64,000 nt of DNA from Ligula intestinalis (lineage: Eukaryota > Platyhelminthes > Cestoda > Diphyllobothriidea > Diphyllobothriidae), in NCBI GenBank assembly GCA_036362985.1, contig JAYGXS010000002.1, positions 11,310,547-11,374,546 on the forward strand. The letters run 5' to 3'. A program made the position numbers and the translations under genes. Numbering within the stretch: position 1 is the first letter of the stretch; each line of letters begins with the position of its first letter. Of this stretch, positions 34,866 to 47,060 are shown one piece after another. The notes beneath the pieces are model-generated. The model was not told the DNA's origin. It searched no databases and saw nothing but the letters and a program-made list of their open reading frames with translations.

Positions 34866-35560
34866 GGGATGAGGGAGGGTGTATCTGGCTGGCGCGATAA
34901 ACACTCGGCACGCGCACACTTGACACAGCTATCTCGCTAGGTATGGTCTCGGTTGCGCGGGAGCGCCATAAAGGCCACATTAAGAGGGAGCCATGGCAGT
35001 CTGACTCTCAGTCCTCCCTCTCCTCCCGTACGCACACACAGATACGCGCGTACAGAAGGAGCAGCTACGTAGGGGGTCCAAGTTTCACCGTCAGTTGGCA
35101 GACCCTCCAAGCCACGGCTTTTAGCGCACCGTGATAAATTCAGACGCATTCAGATTTATTATAGTGAGGGAAAAAACGCGCCGAGGTCGACCTCACTCTC
35201 TTTCCCACCGCATAGTGACCGCCGGCGATGAAGAGGACGCAGATGGCTGGCGCGACCAAAACGCAGCACCCGTACCAACAGCACGCCTCAATAGGTATGC
35301 TCCCGACTGGAAGTTCCATAAAGGCCACATTAAGAAGGAACTATTGAGCCTGACTCTCAGCCCGCAGACAGCTACTCCACACAACAAGACACACTGGGCC
35401 GGCTGCGGTGTCCAAGTTATCCCGTCATTTGGTGACCATCAAAGCCACGGTTTTTAGCGCACCGTGATAGATTTAGACGCATTCAGATTTATTATAGTGA
35501 GGGAAGAAACGTGTTGAGGTCGACCTCACTCTCTCCCCCCCCCCACCCCCATGTCAACCA
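34866..35560 (+). repeat. Two-unit tandem repeat (~350-360 bp period), GC-rich
   Basis: Unit 1 (about 34866-35227) and unit 2 (35228-35560) share GATGGCTGGCGCGA variants, CCATAAAGGCCACATTAAG (34966 and 35318), TTTTTAGCGCACCGTGATA and ACGCATTCAGATTTATTATA. They also share the palindrome GAGGTCGACCTC near their ends. Unit 2 ends in a C-rich tract (35536-35551). The many overlapping frames on both strands follow from the GC content. The unit does not resemble the other repeats of the window. It could be a satellite fragment or a tandem SINE dimer. Confidence 0.75.
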
Positions 35561-36120
35561 ACCGGTGACTCACAAACAGAAATGTGTCATACCGTTCTTC
35601 AAGCCGATTCAGATAACAGTAGCAACCTGAGAAGGCATGAGACCCGAAAGCGAAGGTAAAAATGCGTGCGTCTTACTTATTCAAAGTTCTACATAAGCCA
35701 ATGCTTAGATGTCAAGTTCCTGCTTCCTGGAGAAGGTACGCTCTGCTATTGATGAGTAACGAGACAATTATCTTTCGAAAATTCGCGGTTTGCTTTTCGC
35801 TAACTTTATACCTTGGGAGTTTTCTCCTCAGATATGTTCTGTAGATTTCCAATAGTTCGCGGCATTGAGAATATGTATATTTTAATTTTTAAATTAACCC
35901 TTTTGTAATTTATGAATTTTAAAAAACAGTTACTGAAATACAACTTTAATTAGAGCAATAATAAATATTAAATCGAAACAAAACGAGGACTCTAAAGAAC
36001 TAACCGAGCTACCACCTCAAAAAGCGTCTGATCAGGAGGCGCCTTTAGTAGAACTGGAGTAATGCTCTTCTTGCTTGTGCAGTAAATTCATTTCATTGTC
36101 ATCCCCTTCACATGTAATCG
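35560..36120. other. No feature recognised
   Basis: AT-rich sequence between the tandem repeat and a Penelope-like fragment. There are no supported exons. Confidence 0.35.
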
Positions 36121-36124
36121 TGGG

Positions 36125-36680
36125 TGGAAGTACATTGAGCGTACGAAAAGGCCATTAGCAACCAGAGCCGCTGAGCACTTACTCAACTAGCTTTTCAAGC
36201 AAAAAGACAGAGTACCACGGTCCTCTATTACCAAGCATCTACTAGACAGTGGTCATTCTGTCGATGTCAAAACAGCGTTTCGAGTACTTTTCGGGCCCGA
36301 ATAAATCAAACCCTGCGTTATTTGGAAGCTGCCTACATACGGCGGGAAAAAGCCGTCCTATGCAGGCAGCTTGACAATTTAGTCAACCTCTAATTACTCT
36401 GGTAATTGGTCCCTTCATTTTAATTCCTACCTGATTTTCGCTAACTTCCCTCGACTCCCCTCCCTTCCTATACGTTGATTTAATGCAGTGTTCTTTACCT
36501 GATCATTGTTTAAACTGACCTATGATCCCTGCTGTTATGCCATTCTGTCTCTTCGTTATCATCCTCATGTAGTGACGAGATGCAGCTGAGAAATCATCAA
36601 GAAAATTACGACGTCAATAAATCCTGCCGTATACGTCTGTTTTAAATTTTCACCGGGTAGCAAATGCCTCAAATCCCCTT
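36125..36680 (+). mobile_element. Penelope-like element 3' end: endonuclease tail and hammerhead-like motif
   Basis: Read across frame breaks, 36135-36395 encodes the end of the GIY-YIG endonuclease: KHLLDSGHSVDV, then YLEAAYIRR and LCRQLDNLVNL, clearly homologous to 10380-10594. The tail follows with GATTTTCGCTAACTTCCCTC. A hammerhead-like motif spans 36579-36640: TGCAG, CTGAGAA (one change from CUGANGA), GAAA at 36601-36604 and AATAAATC ending at 36623. CTGC follows and pairs with GCAG (36582-36585) as helix I. Helix III is disturbed by an extra A. Confidence 0.7.
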
Positions 36681-36699
36681 CATTGTCTTCCATGATGCG

Positions 36700-39600
36700 C
36701 AGATGATAACTCATCATTATTTATTCGTGAGTACCCGTAAGCAGTTTTACATTTTATACAATTCATTCTTTTACTTTAGATTTCATTATTTTTTACACGT
36801 AGTTAAGTGTCATAGTACAGTTGTCAGGAGCAAATGAAGTATGTATGGATGTTGGAAAGATTAATAAGGCATGTGAGAGTGTGAAGCATCTATAAACAAA
36901 TAAGAGTTTATATTGATATTAAGCTTTTATCTACTACAACTGTACCAAATTTTGAATTTCGCGGGGTCTCGAAACGGAGTCCTTGTGATATTCGCGTGTT
37001 TAGTAATATACTTTGTGAGCAACCGCGTGGACACTGATATTTTAGAAGCAATCGGGTGCATTGCCGACAGACTGAACGTTGTACTTGAACACCGGTTCAA
37101 AGCAAGCATGCGCTGCCGATTCATGTCAATAAAAAACCATTAAACTTAGTGGAGCAGTAAAGTGCAGTGTTCTGCATTCAGCGTCCCTGTACTTTCACAG
37201 GTCAGACTGATCGCACATTCCGGCCGCGTAGCCAACAGTTAAGACTGGGAGGGTAATTGCCTATCGCGAGTGGTTGCTAACACCTTCAAGGTGGGTCGTT
37301 AGTTCCATTTCGCAGCCTCAGGGATAATCGCATAAGCCAGAGGTCAGGCAAGCCTAAAGTTAATTGATAACCGAAACTTTGATAAGACCTCAGTCAACCG
37401 GCATATGGATTTTGTGTCTTCAAATGGAGTCACAATTACATCCTAATGTGTGGCATTGCCATTGATTCACTAATGATCACTATATCTGTCACCTAATATT
37501 GATTTGATGTCATTTTTGACGATGGTCTCTTGTACGACTTCAAAGGCTCATGAAAATAGACTAAGGGTTCCAATCCTTTATCAATCTCCTCGCATTTTCC
37601 TCCTTAAGTAATTGGAAGTCGAAAGTTTGGCTCCATTCGGGAATAACTCCGATGTGACATATTTGGGACTGTTCGTATCTGAACAATATTGTTCCCGTGA
37701 AGGAAAAATTACTCCGGCTGCTTTGCCGGCGCAAACATACTTAAGCTAAACTGATACCTCGATCGCCTTTTCTTCTTCTCGGAAGTCGCCTATGGACTTG
37801 ATGCCACGATACCTAAGGTGTAGGGCTTCTGCAATGAAGCTTTACGGTCTTGGCCGAATCTGAACGATCTGACGACGAGTACCCACAATTTATTCATAAG
37901 TATTTATTTTCTTTTATGAAGGTAACGCCCATTTCTGTGTGAGATGATCCAAAACCTGGCTTTGGTTATCATTATACACGTCCACAGCCGCTCCATATTT
38001 GGTCGGGAATTTTATGAAGACGCGTCTTGTCACTCATTTTACTTAACTATACGATTGGCTAAATTCTTGGATACCCTGCATAATGGACGCATACTGTGGA
38101 GAAGGGATCACAATGTTGACCAAATGAAGTCGATCAAGTCTGCGATATTGCCTTATTAAGCTACAGTGATTTATCAAATATTTCATTTCATGGAAGATGG
38201 TGAGAAACTCTCCAGTCTATTCATAAAAACTGTAACAATCGACGTAAACCAAAAGCAAATCGCCAAGTATGAAATGACACATCTCATGATTGAGAACTGC
38301 GCATGGAAGAATTTCATATTTTTGATTACCCAGTAGATAAACTGTTGCTAATCAAATAGAGTTAGGACAAAATAATTATTGATGTTGGTCGCAGAATTTT
38401 ATCTGTCCTTTATGGTAGATATGGTATGAACACCTGTTTCTTGATAGACAAATACTTATAGATATCGATGAATATCTGTAAGGTCATCCATTGTGGTTTT
38501 ACATGTTGCGTTGCACACCCAAGAAAACGAAGACTAATTATTTTGATCACCACGGACAGCAGACGACCTGTGTTGTACAGACTTTTTGGGGTGTTGTGAC
38601 AGCCAAAAACTCAATATGTTTGAGATGTTTGGAAATTTCTTAATCAGGTTTGTCAAGCCGGATCGCGGATTGTCTATGGTCTGACGTACAGACTCCGAAG
38701 CTCACTAACGCACCAGGGGCAATTGTGACTACATATGAAAGCAAAGCTAAATGTGCATTCAAACTTGAATGAATACTTAAAGTAAGCAAAGGAATTCCAT
38801 GCATCGTGTGGTGGAGAAATACAATAATACGGTTACGTTCAGAGGATGAGAGAAACAAAAACATACTTCGCTCCAGAAGTGATGGACTGTATTCGTGACC
38901 AAAGTTGGCCTGCCCGTCCGAAGGGGAAACATTGAGAGCACATCGCAGCACCTTCAAGGCAAACGGTTGGAGTTCTTTATAAATGAATGCTAAGTTTAAA
39001 TTCGACCTCTGGAAAACGAGTCAATGGAACAATTTATACGGTCCAAAACGGTTTAGTTTCAAAACTACCTAAATGCCTTTGCATGGCACCCTAGAAAAGC
39101 AATATTGACCAAATAACAACGCATCCAAAGGGTTGTTACACTACTAGGTTAATATTCTGCCCTCTCCTAAACGATTGCTTCCACAAGAATTAATACGCCA
39201 CAGTTATATACAGCTATTGGTTAGGTGAACAAAGCGAACGAAACATATTGAAAGCTGAAAGGCAATGAGGAGTCACAATAAAAGTTTGGGTCAAAGGATT
39301 GACATTATTTAGTCTGAGAACACTGTACTTCACGGTTCGGTGTTGGACACCTTTCCGGTAAGTAACTTAGATGGCCTGCAGCGAAGAAAGCAGCAAACAA
39401 GAAACTGAAACGAAACTTGATATTTATATGAATAAAATTAACTCCGAACAAAAACTATATTGATTGCATTATAAATTACAAACGTACTGTTTAGCTCTGT
39501 CAACCATCCCATTAACATGGTCGGACGATCAACCGGGGATTGAGGTAGAAAAGACGGAGTCCACTCTGGGATAGCCATCAGTACGGCACACTATCGCATT

Positions 39601-41815
39601 TCTCATCATTAAAATGTGACATCCGAAAATCAATCGCGATTAGCTAGGATTAGTGGCTTGGAATGTTGCCAACTGACGAGATGATGCGATCTTTAGCAGA
39701 ACTGACTCTACTTACTCATTCTTAGCATCGATTTTATGGCATGCTCAGGAATTTGAAATCAAAAGTCCATTTACAGTTCCTTGGTATCTGCTGAAAACCT
39801 TATCGTACACAACATGCAAACGTGGACCGGTAACTTTTGAAAGCTCCTGCACTTGTACCCACTGCCTAAGCATGTAATAATGAAACTGCAGGTCATTGGT
39901 GTTTCATCCACTCCATGAGACGGATATTTGACACCATATCTTGCGACGGTCGAGAGATATCACTATATTCACAGTATTTTCGTGTGCGCAGCTGTGAAAG
40001 TAATGGGAACCCTTATTCATCAAGGGAATGCATGCAAAAAATGAGTGCGACACAATCAAATATGCGAAAAGAACCGAAGTTTTCCGATTATCATGGTTTG
40101 CAGGTTAAATCCAAAATAAAAGGACGTCATAAGAAAATTTTCCTTCCCATGAAGGGAAACGCCGGTAGAAAATCGATGCGCACTGTTTGCATTTGCAACA
40201 TAAATCTCATAGCAGTGTGGGTCCTTGTGACAGGTTATGATTCAGCAACAACAAAACGGCCACATCATCACTCCCATCCTACTCGGGACGTTATCTTAGT
40301 TCGTAAGCGCAAGCATGTCCTGCGTACTCTTTTATCTGTTTTTTTTCCTTACATCTATGAGACAACTGTGCCGCTTCGATAAATTCGACAATAAAATATC
40401 GATAGTCATCAAGCTTCCCAAGCAATGATTTCCTGCAAACGTGCAAGAGCGGCGAATCGATATGCCTGCTCACTCATCATACATCCCCAGGCATCAAGGT
40501 TAAAAGCTTTAGTTGTCATTTACAGTTTCTGCCGACGCAATTTGATGCACATTGTGGTCAGGATTTTGCAGAGATTTATGCTGTCAGGGAGATGTGCTCG
40601 CAGTCAGCATCTATTACATAACAGATTATCTTTCAGTGCCCTTAACTTCAAACTTACGATTGAACACAATTATACTGCAATCTTCTGTTCAACAAGAAAT
40701 AGAGTGCGTGGTTATCTCAGTAATTTATTAAATTGCTAAAACTGGCTTCCCAATTCTCCTGCGCATATGCATATTAGAGGAGGAAAGCAACCATGAAATT
40801 TCAATGCAAAACATTAAAATATTATTAATTAACTTACCAAAATTGAAGTCACAACAAAAAGCGGACTTCGATATAACATCCGCCAGTGGACCACTGCAAT
40901 CAAATGTATGAACGACTAATACGAAAATGTGGACAAAGAGAAAGGGATTTAAAACACCTTAGTTAAACTTTCAAAGTTGGTGCATGCCTTCTATTGATTA
41001 CTAAGGTGGACATTGCCTTTAAGTCACCTTTTTACCAATAAGAATTCATAATAAAAGAATAATAGGGAATTTTGGACTGCCAACTCCTGATATATGTAGT
41101 AATTTGATAGTCGTATATATTCGTAAATCTGAGTAAATAAGCTGGTCAGATGGAATGCAAAGTGAGTCTCAGATTGTGCTTCTTGGTAGACGGCTAACCT
41201 CAATTTTCAAATCTTAACGCAAACACGTGAAAAATTAACCGGAGCTATGAGCATAAGGTTCGAAGGTAGCTCATTAAATAGGCAAATCGCGGTTGTTATG
41301 CAATCTGGTGATTCCAATTAAATTTCATGATTGAAATGGGCATTTCCGTATAGGATAAAGCGATACTTTTATTTCGATTCAAATTATTTTTATTCACGTC
41401 TACAGAATTGCCTTATTTCGTATAAAAACGAACTTCCAATTCACCTCGGATATTCGTATTTTGTGCGATGCTTGGTTGATCGCTCACGCCAGACATCGTT
41501 GTAACCGCCCTTTAATCAATGTATTTGGTAAATGTTTCCACCACCAAACTAAAACTTCAATCGTGGTGTGTGGGACGCTATGCAGAACTTGGTGGCTATC
41601 TGCTATTGCGGAAAAGTATGAAAGAACTGACAGCAGATATATAAGTCAGACATTTTATACGAAAAAAGATGTGTGTCCGCGTTTCATAGATGTAAGTTTC
41701 CTAATTAAGTTTTTTTTCACGAGCAGCAACTTCGGAAGCAGCTACATAAGACGATTCCTCTATATCATTCTCAATGATGATATCTGAATCAGGGCCGAAC
41801 ACGGCACTTAAAATT
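36700..41815. other. 5 kb without a recognised gene or repeat
   Basis: Frames of 60-155 codons occur, the longest at 39915-40382 on the plus strand. None shows a domain, a coherent exon chain or similarity to the other elements here. The stretch has no match I could see elsewhere in the window, unlike most of its surroundings. It may be single-copy intergenic or intronic DNA, or highly decayed elements. Confidence 0.4.
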
Positions 41816-41817
41816 TA

Positions 41818-43257
41818 ATATAACATTATTTTTTATTATGCCAGTTTACAAGCAGTAGTACAGGTTTCGTAAGGCACCGCTTGGGCACATTCCAACACCT
41901 CGAAGAGCAGAAAAAACTAAAACAAACTCCCTACGTTGAAGCCAGTGTTGGTTTTCTTTCAGGTTTTGTGTTTTGTCAAAGCTGGGCGAGATAGGGAGTG
42001 TGTTTCAAGTGAAAAAACCTGACATCAGAGGTATGATACAAACGGAATATATGTACAGTTGTAAGCTGAGTTGACTCATCAGCAGGAGAAATAATTCATA
42101 TCGTTTAAGGACATTAGTTCCAGACGGAGAGGATTGGCACAAGAACACAGTGTTCGCAGTCTTCCTTCAATGGTTGTCGGCAAAAGTTGCGCGCTATCGG
42201 CTGAAGGGTTAGCAGATTGCGGGCTGCTGCTTCAGCAGCATTATCTTCAGCCTGAAGCCTGGCGGGGTTCACAGTCCACGAACGCCGTCAGAGTGAAAGA
42301 GAGATTCCACCGAGTCAGCACCCAAAATTCGGGAAAGTTGACCTTAATGTAGAAAAATAGTTATAGCTCTCTTAAACATTAGGTAGTTTTGCTGGGTTTT
42401 GAAACTTTTGGGCAGCTTATTCCACATTGATGTGGCATTTACTGAAAAGAATTGCCGGTACTTAACTCTGCTTGCCATAGGAAGAAATAAAAATACGTCT
42501 CGGTGACTGGCGCGTCGAGAGTGCTCAAGCTACCTTATTGTACTAAGAGGATTAAATGTTTGACCATTCAAAAGTTTAAGCAGTAAAAATAGACCCTTCT
42601 GCAATCGACGAAGCCACAGGGGTTCCAGCTTTATAAGTTCGCACCTTTGTTGCTAGGTTAAGTTACGGTGTGCTGTAGTGAAAACTCTTCTAGTGAAGAA
42701 GTGCTGCACCGATTCTATTTTCTTCCGTTCACTAGTGCGCAGAAGACTGAATACGGCCGAGCAGTATTCAAGACTAAGTCTCACGTACATATTATAAGAG
42801 GCTAGTTCTAACCTTGATAGTCTTAAAATTTCTAAGGATAAATCCGGTGGTTCAGCGTGCTTCCGAGACTATCAGGGCACAGTGCTCTGACATTTTGAGA
42901 CTATTAGAGTAGGATATGCCCAAATCCTTGATAACTCTTGGGAAATTTTGTTCGTGGCCGTCAATGCTTAATTCCAGTTGATGATCATCACCAACAACCA
43001 TAACGGAACATTTGTGCCACGAAAGGTTGACGCGACACGTGCAACACCACTGGGCGAGACCTGAAGATCCTTTTTTATCAGCTCGAGCACGATGTTGCAA
43101 TCTGCCGGTTTATATCGATAAGTGACTTTTAAATCATCAGCGTACATGAAGGTTCTACCATACTGAAAAAAATCTGAAACGTCGTTGACAAACAGGCAAA
43201 ATAGGAGCGGACCCAGCAGATTACCTTGTATAACTCCACTCCTCACATGCGCGGGAT
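41818..43257 (-). pseudogene. CR1/Jockey-like LINE fragment (reverse transcriptase to 3' tail), copy a
   Basis: Read on the minus strand from 43257, the sequence encodes GVIQGNLLGPLLFCLFVNDV and then the catalytic MYADDLK near 43140. After a frameshift come WCCTCRVNLSWHKCSVMVVG and KDLGISYSNSLKMSEH. The C-terminal LEYCSAVF and LNGQTFNPL stretches lie further down. A 3' untranslated part of about 500 bp follows and ends in an ATAATAAAAAATAATG tail near 41840. The 5' half is missing. Frameshifts and stops make it inactive. The protein order and the ATT-rich 3' end suit the CR1/Jockey group; the exact clade is not determined. Confidence 0.75.
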
Positions 43258-43785
43258 TGGAGACAAAAAAACCTCGAAAGGGTACAAAGACGCGCAACAA
43301 AATTAGTACGAGGCCAACGGAACCTCCCTTTTGAGACCCGATTGGTAAATCTTGACTTGTTTCTTCTGGATTACAGGCAGCTACATGGGGACCTAATCCA
43401 GGCATTTCGCATGTTGCGTGGTGAGGATTGCTGCCTCTAAACAAATGGCTTCTTTGAGCGGGCCACCACCTCTAGGCTGCGAGGACACCCCCTCAAATTA
43501 CATGTGACTGGGGCAAGACTTGACCCAAGAAAATTCTTTTTCTCTAAGAGGGTAATCCAGGCATGGAATGCCCTTCCTGTGGATATTGTCATTGCCCCTT
43601 CCGTGGATGTTTTTAAGGCAAACCTAGACCGATTTAATGAGTATCGTCGCGATTAAGTACTCCAAATCCACTCAGTGAAGTGTTCAGAATCCAAAAATTG
43701 AAGTACTCTACATCCAAAACTTGAAATGCTAGAAAAGCTATAAATATATACTAATACTAATTTGTAAGTAGTATTATTATTAGAA
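43258..43785 (+). pseudogene. CR1/Jockey-like LINE 3' fragment, copy b
   Basis: The plus strand encodes the typical LINE C-terminus: VQRRATKLVRGQRNLPF, then LVNLDLFLLDYRQLHGDLIQ, a stop, and RLRGHPLKLHVTGARLD. It ends with FFSKRVIQAWNALPVDIV and a stop at 43653-43655. A tail with TATTATTATTA closes the copy near 43780. It starts exactly where copy a starts in the other direction, so two 5'-truncated copies abut head to head. Confidence 0.75.
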
Positions 43786-43789
43786 ATTA

Positions 43790-44490
43790 ACCAACTGAGT
43801 TTCAGACATTATCTACCTATGACGTCTCTGCTCACTATGCGATCTGCGCCGATCGTGTCTGAGGTCGCATCTACCGCACCTATGGTCCTAGGCTAGGTGG
43901 CCCTGTCACACCCCTTCTCGTATCAAACGACTGCTGACGACGTGGCGGGTTCCTCGGTTCTTGGCACAGCAAAGGCGTATCATGGTCACATCTCCTGTCT
44001 TCGGGACGTTCTCGTGACTCCAAGGTCTCCTCCTCGTATGGTCCTTCGGATATAGATATTACTCGTCATGGACGCCATGGCTGCCATCAACGTTCACAGA
44101 AGCATCATGCCCCTATCATTCACATACTTCACCCACGAGCGACAGTTTTTCTCCTAAAAACGAAAAATGACATTCCATTTTGAATTATGAGCCAGCCTTA
44201 GGAGTTTTGCACTGTCTGCTCTTCTTCCGAAGTTACATTGCTGGCTCGTGTAAACTGAGTGTGAGTTTATTACTTGAAAAAATGAGCAGTTGTGCGAGCA
44301 TCCAAATAGGAAGATATTAAGTTCAGAGGCTTGCTACCTATGCCGAAGGAGGCCAGTTTCAGAAGGAGGAGTCAAATTAAGTCAAATTTATTAAAGGAAA
44401 TATAGGCAAGCGCCTTTGAACTCCTTCATTGTACATAGGATTTAAGAAATGCATCGGCATAGCCGAACATTCCAAAGAAGTCGTTGACAC
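43790..44490. other. No feature recognised between LINE fragments
   Basis: The moderately GC-rich stretch at 43800-44150 has no open frame with a recognisable product. It may be a further unknown repeat. Confidence 0.35.
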
Positions 44491-44499
44491 AATTTCAGA

Positions 44500-45035
44500 C
44501 AACTGCTCATTTTTTCACGAATTTTGGGTGCTGACTCGTTGGAATCTCTCTTTCACTCTGATGGCGTTCGTGGACTTTGAACCCCGCCAGGCTTCATCCT
44601 GAAGATAATGCTGCTGAAGCAGCAGCCCGCAGTCTGCTAACCCTTCATCCGATAGCGCGCAACTTTTGCCGACAACCATTGAAGGAAGACTGAGAACACT
44701 GTGTTCTTTTGCCAATCCTCTCCGTCTCGGCTAATGTCCTTAAAAGATATGCAACATTTCTCCTGCTGATGTGTCAACTCAGCTTACAACTGTACATATA
44801 TTCCGTTTGTATAATACCTTTGACGTCAGGTTTTTTCACTTGAAACAAAAACCTATCTCGCCCAGTGTTGACAAAACACAAATCCTGAAAGAAAACCAAT
44901 ACTGGCTGCAACATAGGGAGTTTGTTTTAGGTTTTTTCTGGTCTTCGAGGTTTTCGAAGGTGCCCAAGAGGTGCATTACCAACTCTTTACAACTGCCTGT
45001 AAACTGGCATAATAAACATATTATTATTATTAGGT
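44500..45035 (+). mobile_element. CR1/Jockey-like LINE 3' untranslated end, copy c
   Basis: This is the inverted counterpart of 41860-42350 (copy a tail): both carry GCTGCTGAAGCAGCAGCCCG, AACTCAGCTTACAACTGTAC and AAACAAACTCCCTA. It ends in an ATTATTATTATTAGG microsatellite at about 45020-45035. It contains only the tail. Together, copies a and c form inverted arms of roughly 0.5 kb around 2.2 kb, but each has its own 3' tail. They are therefore separate insertions, not a foldback transposon. Confidence 0.75.
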
Positions 45036-45039
45036 CGGT

Positions 45040-45850
45040 TCTTCTAAGCTGCGACTACTTACGGACGGTGTCGAAAAGGTATTGTGTGATGTCGGAATTA
45101 ATTAAGACACAGGGACGAAGTTATCGTGTAGGTGGTAAGGCTAATTAATTTAACCCAAGCGGTTGCGATCATCCACTTCTGTCTGAGAGCGAAATGCACG
45201 GTTCTGTGGACAATAAATCTTTCCCACTGTTGACTTCTCTCTTTTACGTTCCGTCTGGGCTTCGGCCTGCGAATTGTAGTGCTCTGAGTACACCCACTAC
45301 TTAGAACCCAACAGAATCTCCGGAGGGGTTTTCTGATGCAGTATTAGGATGGTCTGCACAAAAAGCATCTGAAATAGGAGCCTGCGTTTTGGATCCTTGT
45401 GGACGGCTGGCTGGTTAGATGTCAGTTAAATTCCCAAGCATATTTTTGGCTTGCTACTTTCGAACACCAGAATTGATTCGCCGACAATATGAACCACATC
45501 GCCTACAGCCTCAGCCACTGCATTTGGCGCGCGCAGACCGTAGAGGCAAGCAACCTCTTCAGGTCTGAGCTAGTCAGAGCTTTAATTGCTCCAAATTACC
45601 ATCACCACGGGGTCTATAGGCCTTCGGTCACCTCTCCTTCGGGTCCACGGAGTGCGAAGCTGAGCCACCTGTCGTGAGATAAGAGAAACGTCCAGCGGTA
45701 AGAGGCCTCCAGTAAGGACCAACTGCCAAGCAAATTCTGAGATTTAACAAACAAGAAGCCACCAATAAGAGAAGACGGTCCTACCAGGGCGCAGTGATCA
45801 AAGACCTGAGAGGTAAGTGTTTTTAAAACCTAAATTCTGACGAATCCACT
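45040..45850. other. Unassigned; one block shared with 58150-58240
   Basis: The block around 45240-45300 (GCGAATTGTAGTGCTCTGAG) resembles 58195-58240 (ACGATTGTAGTGCTCTAAG), suggesting another dispersed repeat. Nothing else was recognised. Confidence 0.35.
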
Positions 45851-46680
45851 GTAACATGACGACACACCATCAGTGTCCTTCCCATCGTAACAACCGATCA
45901 GTTGGCGTGGTCCATACTACGTGGACACCGGCAGACTTCGCAACCTGAGTTCATTGACACAGACACACATTATGAGTGTCCGACTATTAAATCCCCACAG
46001 TATCCTCGCCCTATCCCGGTAACTGACTGTGCGGCCTTTCCGACCAGAAAATTCAAGCGTCCGTGAAATCAAGATAAGGGGATTAAACATTCGTTCATTC
46101 GCTATTGTGGAAATAACTGAGACTCTCCTGGGAGCCACGGCGTGGCGATAGTCCTGTCGCAGCCGGCGAACCAAATATTGTTTGCGTCAAAACCAGTCAA
46201 CTACTGGCGACCGTGGGAACGACTGAAATGGAACTGCGGCGGCATCTTGGGCACCTCATTTACCTCTCCATAATCAGCCTCCAACAGAAACGTTAAACTA
46301 CATGCAGCCACAATAACTGATCCGAATACTCCCTCGGGTACATGCTATCAGAATGATGTGAGGTGCCGAAAACGGCAGTGAATATAGGTCAGACCATGTC
46401 CTTGTTTGCATGCGTTTGAACGTTTCACTCCTATCATCACCCAAGGCGCCTCAGTGTGGTACAATCACTAAAACATACTACATTTGAGGTTGTCATCACA
46501 CAAATTTGGTCTTATTCAGTGGCTCGAACTGACAGAGAGAGAGAAAGAGAGCGTCGTCATTAAAGTCCTCATTTGAAGAGGCATTTAGGAGGAGTCTGGA
46601 TTCGTTCAGTAAAGCTGCGTTAAGTGCTATGGAGCAATAGTAATATGGTTCTCCACCACAAACAACGTTTAAACTCAATT
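45850..46680 (+). pseudogene. RTE-like LINE endonuclease remnant
   Basis: The block at 46345-46430 (GATGTGAGGTGCCGAAA, then CAGACCATG) is homologous to the endonuclease end of the better LINE at 48362-48440 (GATGTGAGGTGCCGAAACTG, CTGACCATG). Following sequence keeps hints of the linker. The frame is broken throughout. A GAGAGAGAGAAAGAGAG stretch lies at 46530-46547. Confidence 0.5.
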
Positions 46681-46855
46681 AACCAGAAAGATAATAGTTG
46701 TGATAAAAAAGGAGGGGTATGAAGATACGCGAACAAAAGACATTCATCAAGACTGCAATGCATTTTCTTTTTCGTACAGAATAAATTTCCCAAAAAGTTT
46801 ACATAATTACACTGGTTCTGGTCTGCACAGTCTGGAGGCCGACGGTAGGTAACCT

Positions 46856-47060
46856 CTAGCGCCGCCTTTTGGCCCTGCCTGGCTTAAAGGAAGAGGAGGT
46901 GTGGGCACGTTTCTGGCCACCACCACGACGCTTCTGTGAGTAGAGCCGTTTGTCGATCCACTTTTGTTGCTTGGAGTTTCGCTGATTGTCATGCGTGTCG
47001 TACAGATTACCCACCTCCTCAGCGCTCATAAACAGTTTGTTCATGTCAAACTTTCCTGGC
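46856..47060 (-). CDS. CEBPZ: CEBPZ last exon
   Basis: After a strong acceptor (CTCTTTCTTTTTTTACAG) it encodes PGKFDMNKLFMSAEEVGNL, the SAEEFG-type motif that marks the C-terminal end of this family. A basic tail (KRLYSQKRRGGGQKRAH, PGRAKRRR) and TAG follow. The basic tail probably serves nucleolar targeting and RNA contact. It lies 4.4 kb from the previous exon. On this strand, AGAATAAATTTCC ends are seen: AATAAA-like signals are not evident immediately downstream on the minus strand, so the polyadenylation site is not assigned. Confidence 0.92.

Noticed and set aside
34478..35457. Many overlapping frames of 60-136 codons on both strands
   Set aside because: They lie in a GC-rich tandem repeat; no frame is preserved between the two units.
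39915..40382. 155-codon frame on the plus strand
   Set aside because: No recognisable motif and no flanking exons; sequence reads like random translation.
41818..45035. Single LINE with twin-priming inversion or a foldback transposon
   Set aside because: The opposed segments each have their own 3' tail, so at least two separate insertions are needed.
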